From: Crocinitomicaceae bacterium
GTDB taxonomy: Bacteria > Bacteroidota > Bacteroidia > Flavobacteriales_G > Salibacteraceae
NCBI GenBank assembly: GCA_002713215.1
Contig: PAVO01000030.1
Span: 92,280-156,279 of the forward strand
Length of the DNA stretch: 64,000 nt
Direction of reading: 5' to 3'
Made by a program: the position numbers and the translations under genes. The notes under the pieces are model-generated. The model did not search any database. It saw only the letters and a list, made by a program, of their open reading frames with translations, and was not told the DNA's origin. Positions within the stretch are counted from its first letter, which is position 1; each line of letters begins with the position of its first letter. Shown piece by piece: positions 7,939 to 15,916 of the stretch.

Positions 7939-8526
7939 CTATTGTGCCACTTGCGCTAGCGCAACTTGGCACGTTTTAGGGAAAAGGTGGGTGAACGGTG
8001 CAAGGTTTTCTTTACTTGCCCCATCCTTGATAACATCATCCAAGTCAAATGATGAACGTCGCATCTGACGAAGTGTCATTTCTTCGTTATTGACGTCAGT
8101 GTCCCGGCCTCCTGCGCGCTTCAGTCTGCGTATCCGGGCTTTAACCGTGTCAAAGTCATCTGACATAGCGTCATCAACTGGATTGGTCTCAGGCGCTTTG
8201 AGGCTCTCCAGAGTCGCTTCGCATCTGGCCAATGCGATGCTGGTCATTTGCTCAATCCATTTTTCTCGATCTGCAAAGAGAGATTCAATGTCAAACTGAA
8301 TGAAGTGTTCTGAGGTTTTAAAACCAAAATAGACTGTCCAACTGTTGTTGGCGTACGGGCCAACAACTACATTGTATATGTCACAGCATTTCGCTTTCAT
8401 TGTCTCGTATAGCTTATCCTGGATCGGCTTGATAACGCTAAATACGTCGACTTTCTTCACGCCGGCAGCACGAGCTGCTGATGAGAGAAGTTTGCTTACA
8501 TTGGCTTTTGTGCTTCGAATGCTCAT
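7939..8526 (-). CDS. Hypothetical protein (195 aa)
   Basis: Unrecognised. The N-terminus is basic and helical; the C-terminal half contains an Arg-rich helix (KARIRRLKRAGGR) that could contact nucleic acid. GAGAATACT precedes the ATG. It sits 7 bp after the stop of the next gene in the operon. Confidence 0.6.
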   Translation of the reverse strand: MSIRSTKANVSKLLSSAARAAGVKKVDVFSVIKPIQDKLYETMKAKCCDIYNVVVGPYANNSWTVYFGFKTSEHFIQFDIESLFADREKWIEQMTSIALARCEATLESLKAPETNPVDDAMSDDFDTVKARIRRLKRAGGRDTDVNNEEMTLRQMRRSSFDLDDVIKDGASKENLAPFTHLFPKTCQVALAQVAQ

Positions 8527-8533
8527 AGTATTC

Positions 8534-8944
8534 TCAATTAACTGTTACAGGTGATGATTCGCAGATGACGCCCTTGCTTGGTTGCGACTGGTAGTGAAGT
8601 AACGCTTCTTCCAGTGTGTCGAACCATGCGATAGGGTAGGATTCAAGTTCTACCATCCATTCCAACTTGTCATAGCGTGGTGCTTCGTTAGATAACTCGG
8701 CAATTCTTTCTGCACCAGAGGTGACTAGTTTACGAAGCTCGAAATAATATGGTGTGATCTTATCCATTGCTTCAGATGATTTTTCTAACAGTTTCACAGT
8801 GTAATCGTCGAGCGTGTACGCCAATTCACCATCTGATAGCAGCATCTGGCCTGGGTATTGGTAAACAGTATTTTTGACAGATGAGCTACTGAAATATTCG
8901 CGTGCGAACGGGGCGGTGAATACCCCTATTTTTAATTTACTCAT
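8534..8944 (-). CDS. Hypothetical protein (136 aa)
   Basis: Unrecognised acidic protein. The start at 8944 (MSKLKIG) is chosen because it overlaps the upstream stop by 8 bp and the product begins with a regular beta strand; the upstream extension of the frame is low-complexity. The C-terminal region has a repeated helical pattern. Confidence 0.6.
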   Translation of the reverse strand: MSKLKIGVFTAPFAREYFSSSSVKNTVYQYPGQMLLSDGELAYTLDDYTVKLLEKSSEAMDKITPYYFELRKLVTSGAERIAELSNEAPRYDKLEWMVELESYPIAWFDTLEEALLHYQSQPSKGVICESSPVTVN

Positions 8945-9173
8945 TTGGTGCCTCCAGCGCGCCGTTGTGAGAAGGGGTGATGTCGATGATTGTTGCATCT
9001 GTTGTGCGCGGACGATCGATACCGATAGATTCCATGTACAGCTCAAGCTTAACGCGAGCTAATTGGAGACCAGAAAGAATCTCCATGTTGCCATGTTCTT
9101 TGGCAGCCTGTTCCTCTTCTTTTATTTCATTTACCAGATTTCGTAATCCGATAGCAACAGAATGTTTTTCCAT
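8937..9173 (-). CDS. Small helical protein with IIDITPS tail motif (78 aa)
   Basis: Mostly one long helix (residues 1-50) followed by a tail containing IIDITPS. The same seven residues occur near the C-terminus of the 18394-18795 protein, encoded there by mostly different synonymous codons. The tail may therefore be a conserved binding peptide. GGGGAAACTC precedes the ATG. It is the first gene of the operon under the operator at 9227-9242. Confidence 0.6.
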   Translation of the reverse strand: MEKHSVAIGLRNLVNEIKEEEQAAKEHGNMEILSGLQLARVKLELYMESIGIDRPRTTDATIIDITPSHNGALEAPNE

Positions 9174-9226
9174 GAGTTTCCCCGTTCATAGATGATGATT
9201 AATATTAACCTAACTAAATGAATAAA

Positions 9227-9242
9227 ACAACACTTTTGTTGT
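9227..9242 (-). promoter_or_regulatory. Shared palindromic operator / promoter
   Basis: ACAACA-CTTT-TGTTGT; -35 TTGTTT, 17-bp spacer, -10 TAATAT on the minus strand, for the operon beginning at 9173. Confidence 0.85.
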
Positions 9243-9371
9243 GATTAATTAAGTAAATTCTATTGATGGGGGTTGAGTTGGCTTGCTTTCTAAATGCGCT
9301 TGAGGGATGCGTTAAATGTGATCGCAGAAAGCACGACGAATCCCTTTCAAAGAGCCGTTGTTGATAATGTT

Positions 9372-9396
9372 GGGCCTAAGTGAGTGCAATAGGCCC
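9372..9396 (-). terminator. Hairpin downstream of the 9416-9850 gene
   Basis: Perfect 7-bp stem GGGCCTA / TAGGCCC with an 11-base loop, 20 bp after the stop; no clear U tract. The rest of 9243-9371 shows no gene. Confidence 0.45.
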
Positions 9397-9415
9397 TGTT
9401 TGCGACTGTCTGAAT

Positions 9416-9850
9416 TTATTGCAAGGTGCCATAAGTCTCAATGACGTGGGCGATTTGCTGTGGCGTTAGGCCGAATGCCTCCACCAGCTTCTGGCGTGCT
9501 CCATAATAGTCGCGTTCCAGATCTGTCAGTCCATTTAGGTGGCGTTTGATGTCACGATAGCTCTCGCTATTCACGTCATGCGTTGTGAACTCTGGTGACT
9601 TGCCGCGAAGTACAGCAAAGAACGCGTAGTGGATGTGAGAAAGCTTGCCCGGGTACTTGGTACCATAGGTTGAGTCATACGTCGGATGGTTTGATTTGTC
9701 CGCCTGGTAGGTGCGGAATGTGCCAATGGCCTCATGGAATTGCTCGAACGAGATCACTTCTGGGTTATACGGGTAGTTTTTCATGTGATTATCCTTATCG
9801 GTATTTGAAAGAGTTTTGTTAGTTTCTGTATTCATTGCTGCGTTATTCAT
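9416..9850 (-). CDS. Hypothetical protein (144 aa)
   Basis: Unrecognised. The first ATG gives a four-base overlap (ATGA) with the upstream HD gene, but an internal ATG at 9784 has the better ribosome-binding site AAGGATAATCAC, so a 122-aa product is also possible. The segment after residue 23 is folded-looking with many Tyr and His. It is coupled to the HD hydrolase. Confidence 0.55.
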   Translation of the reverse strand: MNNAAMNTETNKTLSNTDKDNHMKNYPYNPEVISFEQFHEAIGTFRTYQADKSNHPTYDSTYGTKYPGKLSHIHYAFFAVLRGKSPEFTTHDVNSESYRDIKRHLNGLTDLERDYYGARQKLVEAFGLTPQQIAHVIETYGTLQ

Positions 9851-10455
9851 GCGGCTTCTCCTTGGATTGATGATTCGTTTAAAGCGCGCACAATGGCATT
9901 GCCTCGGCGCTTAAGGTGTTTGTGTTTAATTTTGAATGATGTGCTATCGATACCGCCGAACATGGCAGCATTGGCGTGCACTTCAGCAAGGCCTGTCAGT
10001 AACAACGTTGCGGCTTCAGGGCGTTTAGCGAACGAAAGAACGTCTTCCCCTTTCAAGAGATGAACATCCATGTCCATGGCCATTAGCCTGGCTACATCAG
10101 ATTCCCCGGTTAAGGTTTCCCATAACTCACCCGTAACACGAGCATGATCGGGAAAGTGAACGCGGCCCAGCTCATCTACTTCACGACAGAACGGCTTACC
10201 CGCATCGTGGAACCAATGGTAACGCCTAACCATCGCCAACGGGAGTAAGTTGCTCCAGAGTGTCTTGTCATAGGTCCATTCTGGCAGTTTCCATTCGTAC
10301 TTGAGTGGTTCGCCCATCAGAATGTGACGGCGAAGGTCTTCGAAGTAGCGTGCGACCTGAAGGCCATGTTCCAGCACTGACATGCCGGCAGTTTGTTCGG
10401 TGCTGCGCATACAGTGGCGCAGCCCAGCTAAAGTAGTTGGGATTGAAATAGTCAT
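9847..10455 (-). CDS. HD-domain metal-dependent phosphohydrolase
   Basis: The 202-aa protein carries an HD signature: His30, the His83-Asp84 pair in WFHDAGKP, a FPDHAR segment around 101-106, and later acidic/His residues (MDMDVH). HD domains bind one or two metal ions and hydrolyse phosphomonoesters, cyclic nucleotides or dNTPs. The arrangement is reminiscent of the HD half of tRNA nucleotidyltransferases, but no polymerase half is present. It lies between the Pth2 gene and the 9416-9850 gene next to the tRNA cluster, which suggests but does not prove an RNA-related substrate. Confidence 0.7.
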   Translation of the reverse strand: MTISIPTTLAGLRHCMRSTEQTAGMSVLEHGLQVARYFEDLRRHILMGEPLKYEWKLPEWTYDKTLWSNLLPLAMVRRYHWFHDAGKPFCREVDELGRVHFPDHARVTGELWETLTGESDVARLMAMDMDVHLLKGEDVLSFAKRPEAATLLLTGLAEVHANAAMFGGIDSTSFKIKHKHLKRRGNAIVRALNESSIQGEAA

Positions 10456-10466
10456 GAGAGCGCCTC

Positions 10467-10799
10467 TTATACACAGTTAAACCGTTTGGTGATGTGCTGA
10501 ACTTCAGCCTTGGTGCAAGGACCAATGCCAATAGCTGTGATAATCGGATTGCCATCGAATGGGGTACCCGGGATCACGTGATTGGCGTCAACGACGGGTA
10601 CAGCAGGGATACCTGCGGCACGAGCTTCGTTTAAGGCGCGGATCAGTTGGTTTTGGTTGCGGGCGTACAAAGAGACTTTGCTGCCGCCTGTGTTGAGGTC
10701 GCGATAACCTTCTACGCGTTCTGGCGCTGTATTACGGGCATGTTCAAGCACATCCGTATACGCATGACCGGTTTGGGCAGACAGTTTGCCTGGCTCCAT
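10467..10799 (-). CDS. Peptidyl-tRNA hydrolase, type 2 (Pth2), 5' end disrupted
   Basis: Residues match the Pth2 family: a PGKLSAQTGHA segment, a central KVSLYA strand, helix NQLIRALNEARAAGIPA, and a C-terminal IGIGPCTKAEVQHITKRF. Pth2 cleaves peptidyl-tRNA released by abortive translation. The ATG at 10799 omits the first beta strand of the fold. The same frame continues upstream for about 55 codons with family-like sequence (LYCYAIANRAL just before the ATG), but no ATG, GTG or TTG lies in that extension. A start codon with GGAG is in another frame at 10974. It lies beside tRNA genes, consistent with its role. Confidence 0.75.
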   Translation of the reverse strand: MEPGKLSAQTGHAYTDVLEHARNTAPERVEGYRDLNTGGSKVSLYARNQNQLIRALNEARAAGIPAVPVVDANHVIPGTPFDGNPIITAIGIGPCTKAEVQHITKRFNCV

Positions 10800-10974
10800 A
10801 CGTAGCGCACGGTTTGCAATCGCATAGCAATAAAGGTGTTCGTTTGGATCCTGTGGAGCAGGATTGGTAAAAGACGATAGAATGTCTTCCGCAGTAAGCG
10901 GTGGTAGGGGTTTTACACTTTCGTGTTGCGGTCTATTCCGTACGCAAGTGTTGTCGGAAGTCCAAGTTTTGCAT
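10800..10974 (-). other. Upstream coding extension of pth2 with apparent frameshift
   Basis: From ATG 10974 (GGAG 9 bp upstream) a frame runs 13 codons to a TAG at 10933-10935. The Pth2 frame is open from beyond that point down to 10799 and encodes plausible N-terminal sequence. A single frameshift before 10933 would fuse the two. Alternatives are a real mutation, a sequencing error, programmed frameshifting, or a start at a rare codon. Confidence 0.5.
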
Positions 10975-11018
10975 GGTGTATTTCTCCATGTAGGTTAGTG
11001 ATAGATCAAATTAAAAGT

Positions 11019-11093
<75 letters not shown>

Positions 11094-11404
11094 GCTTGGG
11101 TTCGCAATTTTACATTCAACCCTCTGATCATCAGATCAGCCCATGTAATGTGCCCTAGAACCTAGTTCCCGCTAAGATTTAAGCGAATTAAACCATACCA
11201 GCTACACCTATCAGCACCTGCCTTTGGGCCCTTCAAGTCACACTAGTCATTTTAACAGTACCCAGTCACGCATTGGATTATGACGCTTTAGGCTATCGTC
11301 TGCATCTCCACGCTCACTTGACCACTGAGAGGTCCACATTACGACCCACGATTTGTTTTGGTGTTAACCATTTTTAAATTCACTGAATGCAATGAACTTA
11401 AAGA
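11094..11404 (-). other. Spacer with degenerate tRNA-like segments
   Basis: No ORF of note. Two stretches (about 11150-11225 and 11270-11345) contain D-arm-like and anticodon-stem-like pieces, such as CGCT/AGCG and GACG/CGTC stems. They lack a complete T arm and CCA, so they read as decayed tRNA genes or a structured spacer and not as functional tRNAs. Confidence 0.3.
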
Positions 11405-11494
11405 TGGTGAGGAAGCCGGGAATCGAACCCAGATTACCAATATCAACACGAAGTTCTCAGGTTTATCACCTTACCCACTTGGTCTACAACCCCC
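11405..11494 (-). tRNA. tRNA-like gene, degenerate or expanded anticodon arm
   Basis: A good T arm (CTGGG-TTCGATT-CCCGG), an encoded ACCA and a D-arm-like ACCAAGTGGGTAAGGT are visible. The acceptor stem pairs imperfectly. The anticodon region folds only as a stem ATAAAC/GTTGAT around a 13-base loop starting CTGAGAA, in which GAG would be the anticodon. It may be a class-II-like tRNA, a tRNA with an enlarged loop, or a pseudogene. Confidence 0.4.
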
Positions 11495-11501
11495 AAAGTA
11501 A

Positions 11502-11595
11502 TGGTGCTTTCGTCGGGAGTCGAACCCAAGTCTCGCCGGATTAACATGGAGTATCCTCCAAAACCTGTGCAGCTCTGCCATTGAGCTACGAAAGC
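11502..11595 (-). tRNA. tRNA-like gene with insertion in the anticodon arm (Gln-like)
   Basis: The acceptor stem is perfect (GCTTTCG with CGAAAGC, discriminator A, CCA), with canonical D stem GCTC/GAGC and T arm TTGGG-TTCGACT-CCCGA. The anticodon arm starts like tRNA-Gln (ACAGG then TTTTGGA, anticodon TTG). The pairing strand (CC-A-TGT) follows only after seven extra bases, and the total length is 94 nt. Strong outer helices argue against simple decay. Confidence 0.55.
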
Positions 11596-11598
11596 ATT

Positions 11599-11672
11599 TG
11601 GCGCCCCGACCCAGAGTTGAACTGAGCATCACCGGGTCAACAGTCCAGTGAGAAATACCTCAAATCCGGGGC
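11599..11672 (-). tRNA. tRNA-Asn (GTT)
   Basis: 74 nt. Acceptor GCCCCGG pairs with TCGGGGC, the D stem is TGAG/CTCA, and the anticodon loop is CTGTTGA (anticodon GTT) on a CTGG/CCGG stem. The T arm is CTCAG-TTCAACT-CTGGG and CCA is encoded. It is the first gene of the tRNA transcript. Confidence 0.75.
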
Positions 11673-11680
11673 ATGTGAAT

Positions 11681-11709
11681 AATATACTAGCATCGAATTA
11701 GAATTTCAA
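11681..11709 (-). promoter_or_regulatory. Sigma-70 promoter of the tRNA cluster
   Basis: On the minus strand TTGAAA, a 17-bp spacer and TATATT place transcription start just before tRNA-Asn. Confidence 0.7.
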
Positions 11710-11717
11710 CCTTTTTA

Positions 11718-11733
11718 ACAACATATTTGTAGT
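11718..11733 (-). promoter_or_regulatory. Degenerate copy of the shared palindrome upstream of the tRNA promoter
   Basis: ACAACATATTTGTAGT matches the consensus ACAACA-N4-TGTTGT except for one arm base. It lies just upstream of the tRNA -35 box and not over it. Confidence 0.45.
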
Positions 11734-11763
11734 TATTTTTGCTTTGCGAATTGAATTTATAGC

Positions 11764-11792
11764 AAAAAAAAAGCCCCGATAAATATCGAGGC
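11764..11792 (-). terminator. Rho-independent terminator
   Basis: Minus-strand stem GCCTCGAT / ATCGGGGC followed by a run of nine T. It ends the operon containing 12094-12567 and 11876-12070. Confidence 0.8.
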
Positions 11793-11875
11793 TAAGTCCA
11801 GGGTATAACAATTAGGTTGGGCCTGAGTCACATATTAGGGGAAACATACGTCAGGCCCAAAAACTTGGTTCGCAA

Positions 11876-12070
11876 TCAAGTGAAAGCAGTCGCAATCGCG
11901 AGTAACACAGTTAAAACTGCAAACATAATCATGAACGATTTTGCGCTTTGGCTGTTGTTTTTACTTTTCATGTATTCGATCTCAGCATCCGCCGCTCCAT
12001 TAATACATGGTTCAAGCCTGTTACTTTCTGTTTCCACGCCAGAACAATCAGGGCAATCACATAGTTGCAT
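11876..12070 (-). CDS. Small tail-anchored membrane protein with N-terminal Cys motif (64 aa)
   Basis: The N-terminus has Cys4, Cys6 and Cys9 and a later Cys (C-D-C-P-D-C, then EPC), which could bind zinc or iron. The C-terminal 20 residues form one hydrophobic helix, so the protein is probably anchored with its Cys region in the cytoplasm. TAAGGCTTAAT precedes the ATG, 23 bp after the upstream stop. No family is recognised. Confidence 0.6.
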   Translation of the reverse strand: MQLCDCPDCSGVETESNRLEPCINGAADAEIEYMKSKNNSQSAKSFMIMFAVLTVLLAIATAFT

Positions 12071-12093
12071 ATTAAGCCTTATCTATAGAGCTA

Positions 12094-12567
12094 TTACATT
12101 GCGATCTTAACGCAGTCTTCAGACTGGATAGCCGCCTCAATGTTATTAAGCGATGTTACGATATCGTTCATTTGCGAAATAGGTTCGCTACGATAATCCA
12201 TTGCAACAATCTCATTTTGCAACGAATAAATACTATTCAACTCATTGTCTTCAGACAAAGGAGCAAACAGTCCCTTGTCAATTTTCGCTTTCCAACGTTT
12301 AACAAGTTGATCAAAACGTTGAGTGTACAAATCAAACGCATCATCATAGGCTTCCGTTAAATCATGGATGCGGCGCTTGTAACGCTGGGTGTATTTGACA
12401 GCCACGCCGGCCGCTTTAGCTTCTTTTACCAAAGCCTGATAACGACGAAGCAATGCAAAGCTATCAACACGCGTGAAGCGTTCTAAATCAACGAAAGACG
12501 TGTGCTCGCAATTAATTTTCAAGCGGTCTTTTTCAATAATGGTGTTTTCAAGTGTAATTTGAGTCAT
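12094..12567 (-). CDS. Helical hypothetical protein (157 aa)
   Basis: Almost entirely helical with coiled-coil-like Leu/Ala/Lys spacing between residues 40 and 150; unrecognised. TTAGGGTTTAACTT precedes the ATG. It is the first gene after the operator at 12657-12672, with a 5'UTR of about 50 bases. Confidence 0.6.
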   Translation of the reverse strand: MTQITLENTIIEKDRLKINCEHTSFVDLERFTRVDSFALLRRYQALVKEAKAAGVAVKYTQRYKRRIHDLTEAYDDAFDLYTQRFDQLVKRWKAKIDKGLFAPLSEDNELNSIYSLQNEIVAMDYRSEPISQMNDIVTSLNNIEAAIQSEDCVKIAM

Positions 12568-12656
12568 AAGTTAAACCCTAATGAGAACTGCACGGGGCTC
12601 TTTTTCCCGTCTCTCTAATCAACATATTGATATATTAACAAAACCAAAATAACAAT

Positions 12657-12672
12657 ACAACACTTTTGTTGT
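12657..12672 (-). promoter_or_regulatory. Shared palindromic operator / promoter
   Basis: ACAACA-CTTT-TGTTGT; -35 TTGTAT, 17-bp spacer, -10 TAATAT on the minus strand, for the operon at 12567. Confidence 0.85.
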
Positions 12673-12747
12673 TTATATTGTTATATTAAATTCAGGGATG
12701 TTGAATTCTGATACGATACTGGTTCAATAAGTAAATGGATTTATAAA

Positions 12748-13818
12748 ATGATACTTAAGAAAATTATAGCGGCACTCAAGGGTGGTCGCTTTATGGCAGA
12801 ACACGGACAGTATTGGAAAGGGATGACTTTGTTGTCTGGTTTTGATCAGTTTAAAACGTATGAACTGTTTTCTGCTTTACCTCTACGTCAGGCTCGCGAG
12901 TCTGGCGGGTTGAGCATTGTTCCTCAGTCAGCCTGGGCGACAATGGATAAATCGGAAAAGTCTATGTTTGTGGGGCATTACCCAATCTTCGTCAATGATG
13001 GGCGCAATAGAGTCAATAAATACCACGTCAAACGTGTATTAAATGGCTACCAATACTTGTGTGAATTGCGCAGTCAGGATGGTCGCTCTGCATCAATGTT
13101 GCAAGGTAAACATCAAACCCTTCTTACCCATTTGTTTGATAATTTACCGCATGAATTTGAAACCAAATCTGAAGTTCCCTTCTCAAGTGAGTGGTTTCTT
13201 GAGTTGTACAATGCCATGGAGGAAGGGCAGGTGAAGGATACCTTTCAAGATCTTGCCCGGGGGTGCGGTCTACATGCTGTGGTTAAAGAACGCGCTTTAA
13301 TGGAACCGCACACTGACTGGTCATGGTTAGAATACGATCTCAAAGGGTTGTCTCAAGCCTACCTTACATTAGCAATTGAACCAGAATACCTTAAGGATCT
13401 TGCGCTATCATCTCACCAAACGTTAATCATTCCTGAAATGCTCAGTGAGTGGGAACGCGCGGTTGTTTCTGACATGGTGTGCACGACAATTGATATGATT
13501 CAATCGGCATTGTATGAAGGTGAATCGATGCATCATGAGAACGTGACAAGAGAAAATTATCCGGTATTCATCCACTTGAACCGTTACGACGCGTTTAATG
13601 AGCTGGGAGTGGCTGCGCACAAAGCGAAATACTCGCATATGGCCATGTTCATGGTGGCGCCTGACTTGGATTTTCTTCGAAAAAATTATCATTCACAGAC
13701 GTTATTTGCGGCAGGGTTCAAGTTGTTTGACACTGATTTCTGTAAAAAGAAAGGTGCTTTTGGTTTTAAAGAGAACGGACTATACCCGGGCGAAATGGAA
13801 ACCGTGTATCTAAATTAA
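12748..13818 (+). CDS. Hypothetical protein, possibly degenerate TraD/VirD4-like C-terminal domain
   Basis: A 356-aa soluble-looking protein after a short amphipathic N-terminus. The C-terminal third (a PVFIHLN strand, an AHKAKYSHMAMFMV strand, then helix PDLDFLRKNY) has the order of strands seen around Walker B in coupling-protein ATPases. The acidic DE pair is absent, however, and no Walker A motif exists. If related, it is a non-hydrolysing relative. It is transcribed alone on the plus strand, opposite its neighbours. Confidence 0.35.
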   Translation: MILKKIIAALKGGRFMAEHGQYWKGMTLLSGFDQFKTYELFSALPLRQARESGGLSIVPQSAWATMDKSEKSMFVGHYPIFVNDGRNRVNKYHVKRVLNGYQYLCELRSQDGRSASMLQGKHQTLLTHLFDNLPHEFETKSEVPFSSEWFLELYNAMEEGQVKDTFQDLARGCGLHAVVKERALMEPHTDWSWLEYDLKGLSQAYLTLAIEPEYLKDLALSSHQTLIIPEMLSEWERAVVSDMVCTTIDMIQSALYEGESMHHENVTRENYPVFIHLNRYDAFNELGVAAHKAKYSHMAMFMVAPDLDFLRKNYHSQTLFAAGFKLFDTDFCKKKGAFGFKENGLYPGEMETVYLN

Positions 13819-13836
13819 CGCATAAGGTATGCAGGC

Positions 13837-14076
13837 TCAATTATGGGCCTGCAACTCACACGAACTGTCTTTACTGGTAAACACATCCAGAAGTTTGGAT
13901 GATATTAAGATCATGAATATGCATAACACGGCGTGAAGTCCACACATCGCAATGCTTTTGATTGAGAATCCACTGTAAGTCATGTTTTGTAGGGCTGATG
14001 CCAATACAGCGAAAGATGCGAGATAAAGCACTGCTGCTGTTATGCCTGAGATAATGGTTTTGGTGACTGGTTTCAT
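13837..14076 (-). CDS. Small membrane protein (79 aa)
   Basis: Two hydrophobic helices (about residues 8-28 and 40-60) separated by a short loop, with a polar C-terminal tail; unrecognised. The ATG at 14076 is preferred over 14151 because the longer frame would include a terminator-like GC hairpin (14093-14108) that follows the upstream gene. Confidence 0.5.
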   Translation of the reverse strand: MKPVTKTIISGITAAVLYLASFAVLASALQNMTYSGFSIKSIAMCGLHAVLCIFMILISSKLLDVFTSKDSSCELQAHN

Positions 14077-14116
14077 TTTTATCTTAAAAGTGGCGGGGCG
14101 AACCCCGCTGAAAAGG

Positions 14117-14878
14117 TTATGCAACTTTTTTGTATTTTTGACCCGGTTCAAAAAATACAGCGTTATCTGGTATTAATGAGTGCTTCTCAGCATATTTGGT
14201 TGGGTATATGGATAAGCTTTCACCCCGAGTTAACCAACGAGTAGTCCCATCTTTGGCTTCTAACTTCGCGCTGCAAAGTAGATCGTATGGATATATGTTT
14301 TCTGGGTTCGTATCCTCAGTGAACTGGAACATGAAGTTAACAAATTCTTCGTATGCTGGTGTGTCAGTTTGTTCGTACTGAAGGACATGAATTGCTTCCA
14401 TGTATCGGCCCATTTCTTCAATGATCAATTTTACATCAAAGCAATTCCAGCCCAGCTGGTAGTTTTTTGATGATGGCGATTGAATATCATTGATTTGTGC
14501 CAAGAACACGTCATTAGTGCTGTTTAGCAGGCTGAACAGGTGCATGAAGGGTTCATCCGTCTTGGCGTATGAGAAACGGCGCTTAGACTTTGGTACCGGC
14601 TTTTCAAGTTCGAGCGCATCAGCCGCAGATTCAATCTCATCGGCCGCAATGGCAAGTGCTTTGTCAAGCGGATTGAATTGTCTGGTTTGACGGTATTGTT
14701 GACAATACTCTGGATCATCGTTGACTGCATGTAGACGCTGAAACAAAATACGCTGCATCTTTTCGATAATGGCATCCGGAGTAGGTCGAACAAGATTTAG
14801 ATTCACAAGCAGCTTCGCAGTGCGCTTTTGACGAAATGCATTTGCTACCTGGTACATGAAAGTGGCTAATTCGGTCAT
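14117..14878 (-). CDS. Hypothetical protein (253 aa)
   Basis: Unrecognised soluble, helix-rich protein without catalytic motifs. The start at 14878 follows CACAGGGGAAACACC, the shared 5'UTR cassette; an in-frame codon further upstream lies in the leader. It is the first gene under the operator at 14940-14955. Confidence 0.65.
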   Translation of the reverse strand: MTELATFMYQVANAFRQKRTAKLLVNLNLVRPTPDAIIEKMQRILFQRLHAVNDDPEYCQQYRQTRQFNPLDKALAIAADEIESAADALELEKPVPKSKRRFSYAKTDEPFMHLFSLLNSTNDVFLAQINDIQSPSSKNYQLGWNCFDVKLIIEEMGRYMEAIHVLQYEQTDTPAYEEFVNFMFQFTEDTNPENIYPYDLLCSAKLEAKDGTTRWLTRGESLSIYPTKYAEKHSLIPDNAVFFEPGQKYKKVA

Positions 14879-14939
14879 GGTGTTTCCCCTGTGTGTTACC
14901 AATCAACAGGTAAATAATACCATAACCGAACCAAACAAA

Positions 14940-14955
14940 ACAACACTTTTGTTGT
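14940..14955 (-). promoter_or_regulatory. Shared palindromic operator / promoter
   Basis: ACAACA-CTTT-TGTTGT; -35 TTGTTT, 18-bp spacer, -10 TATTAT on the minus strand, for the gene at 14878. Confidence 0.85.
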
Positions 14956-15004
14956 TAATTAGCTGTAATTAATATGAAAGCCCGTTATTACCCGGGCGAT
15001 AGTG

Positions 15005-15916
15005 TTACCACGTTTTGGTGTAACCTGGCTCATCGTACTGTGCGAGAGCATCATCAATGAACCCCTCAACATGTTTGCTGCCAAGCATACGTATTTCCCA
15101 AGGGATGTATAGCTCGCTCGTTTCTTCCTTACCATCCTGGGTCCACCAAACATCAACTAGTCCATCTTTAATTTTGATGGGGGAGTGGTTTTGATAGAAG
15201 TGCAAGAGTGCGATATTGGCTTCCTGCTGAGTTGCGAAAGCAGATGACATAGCGATACGCAGTTCCTCGTCATAACCTATCGTATTTTGACCATGCTCTT
15301 CGTAGGCTGAAGGAATGTGTTCCACTTCGAATGCACCGTGCTCTTCAAAGTATATTTTCACTTCATTGCCGGATGGTAGCTGATAGGACCAAACTAACAT
15401 GGCATTGGTACCACCGTTTTCACGCCCACCTTCGGTTTCTGGGTGGTGCTCAACGCTGATCTCAGTGTCTTCAGGTATTGATACTTTATGAGATGGCTCA
15501 ATAGCCCAATCAATAAAGGCCTCTGGCTGTGATCCTTTGCAGGTGTTGTTTTTACGATCGCCAAGTGAGACCGCAATGGTTTGCGCGGCAAAGCTTTGTA
15601 CGCGAGCCTCTGCAAGCATTTCCTTTACGACTGCGATGTCTTCCATTAAATTGAATAAAACGCCTTCCAAATCGCTTTCTGAGAGGCTTTTAATGACATT
15701 GAAAGACTTACCTTCATGCCATAGCTTACCAACATTAGGCGTGGATGACATTTGGTACTCATATTGCCCCACTTGAATTTTATCCAGTGTAATTTCTTCG
15801 TTATCTGGCCAAGAGGCAGGGTTGCCAATACCCAATTCAATTTGGTGTTTGCAGAATAGTTGCCAGCCGGCGTCACTCATATTGTCTTGGCATTCACCTT
15901 TAGTCGTTACGATCAT
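15005..15916 (-). CDS. Hypothetical protein (303 aa)
   Basis: Unrecognised acidic soluble protein. AGGAGAATGCCGC precedes the ATG, which overlaps the upstream stop by four bases (ATGA). It is the last of four genes (16803 to 15005) with overlapping or nearly touching ends, so it is translationally coupled. No motif points to a function. Confidence 0.65.
   Translation of the reverse strand: MIVTTKGECQDNMSDAGWQLFCKHQIELGIGNPASWPDNEEITLDKIQVGQYEYQMSSTPNVGKLWHEGKSFNVIKSLSESDLEGVLFNLMEDIAVVKEMLAEARVQSFAAQTIAVSLGDRKNNTCKGSQPEAFIDWAIEPSHKVSIPEDTEISVEHHPETEGGRENGGTNAMLVWSYQLPSGNEVKIYFEEHGAFEVEHIPSAYEEHGQNTIGYDEELRIAMSSAFATQQEANIALLHFYQNHSPIKIKDGLVDVWWTQDGKEETSELYIPWEIRMLGSKHVEGFIDDALAQYDEPGYTKTW

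Noticed and set aside
11150..11345. Two further tRNA genes in the spacer of the tRNA cluster
   Set aside because: Only isolated stems are visible; complete T arms, CCA ends and acceptor pairing are missing.
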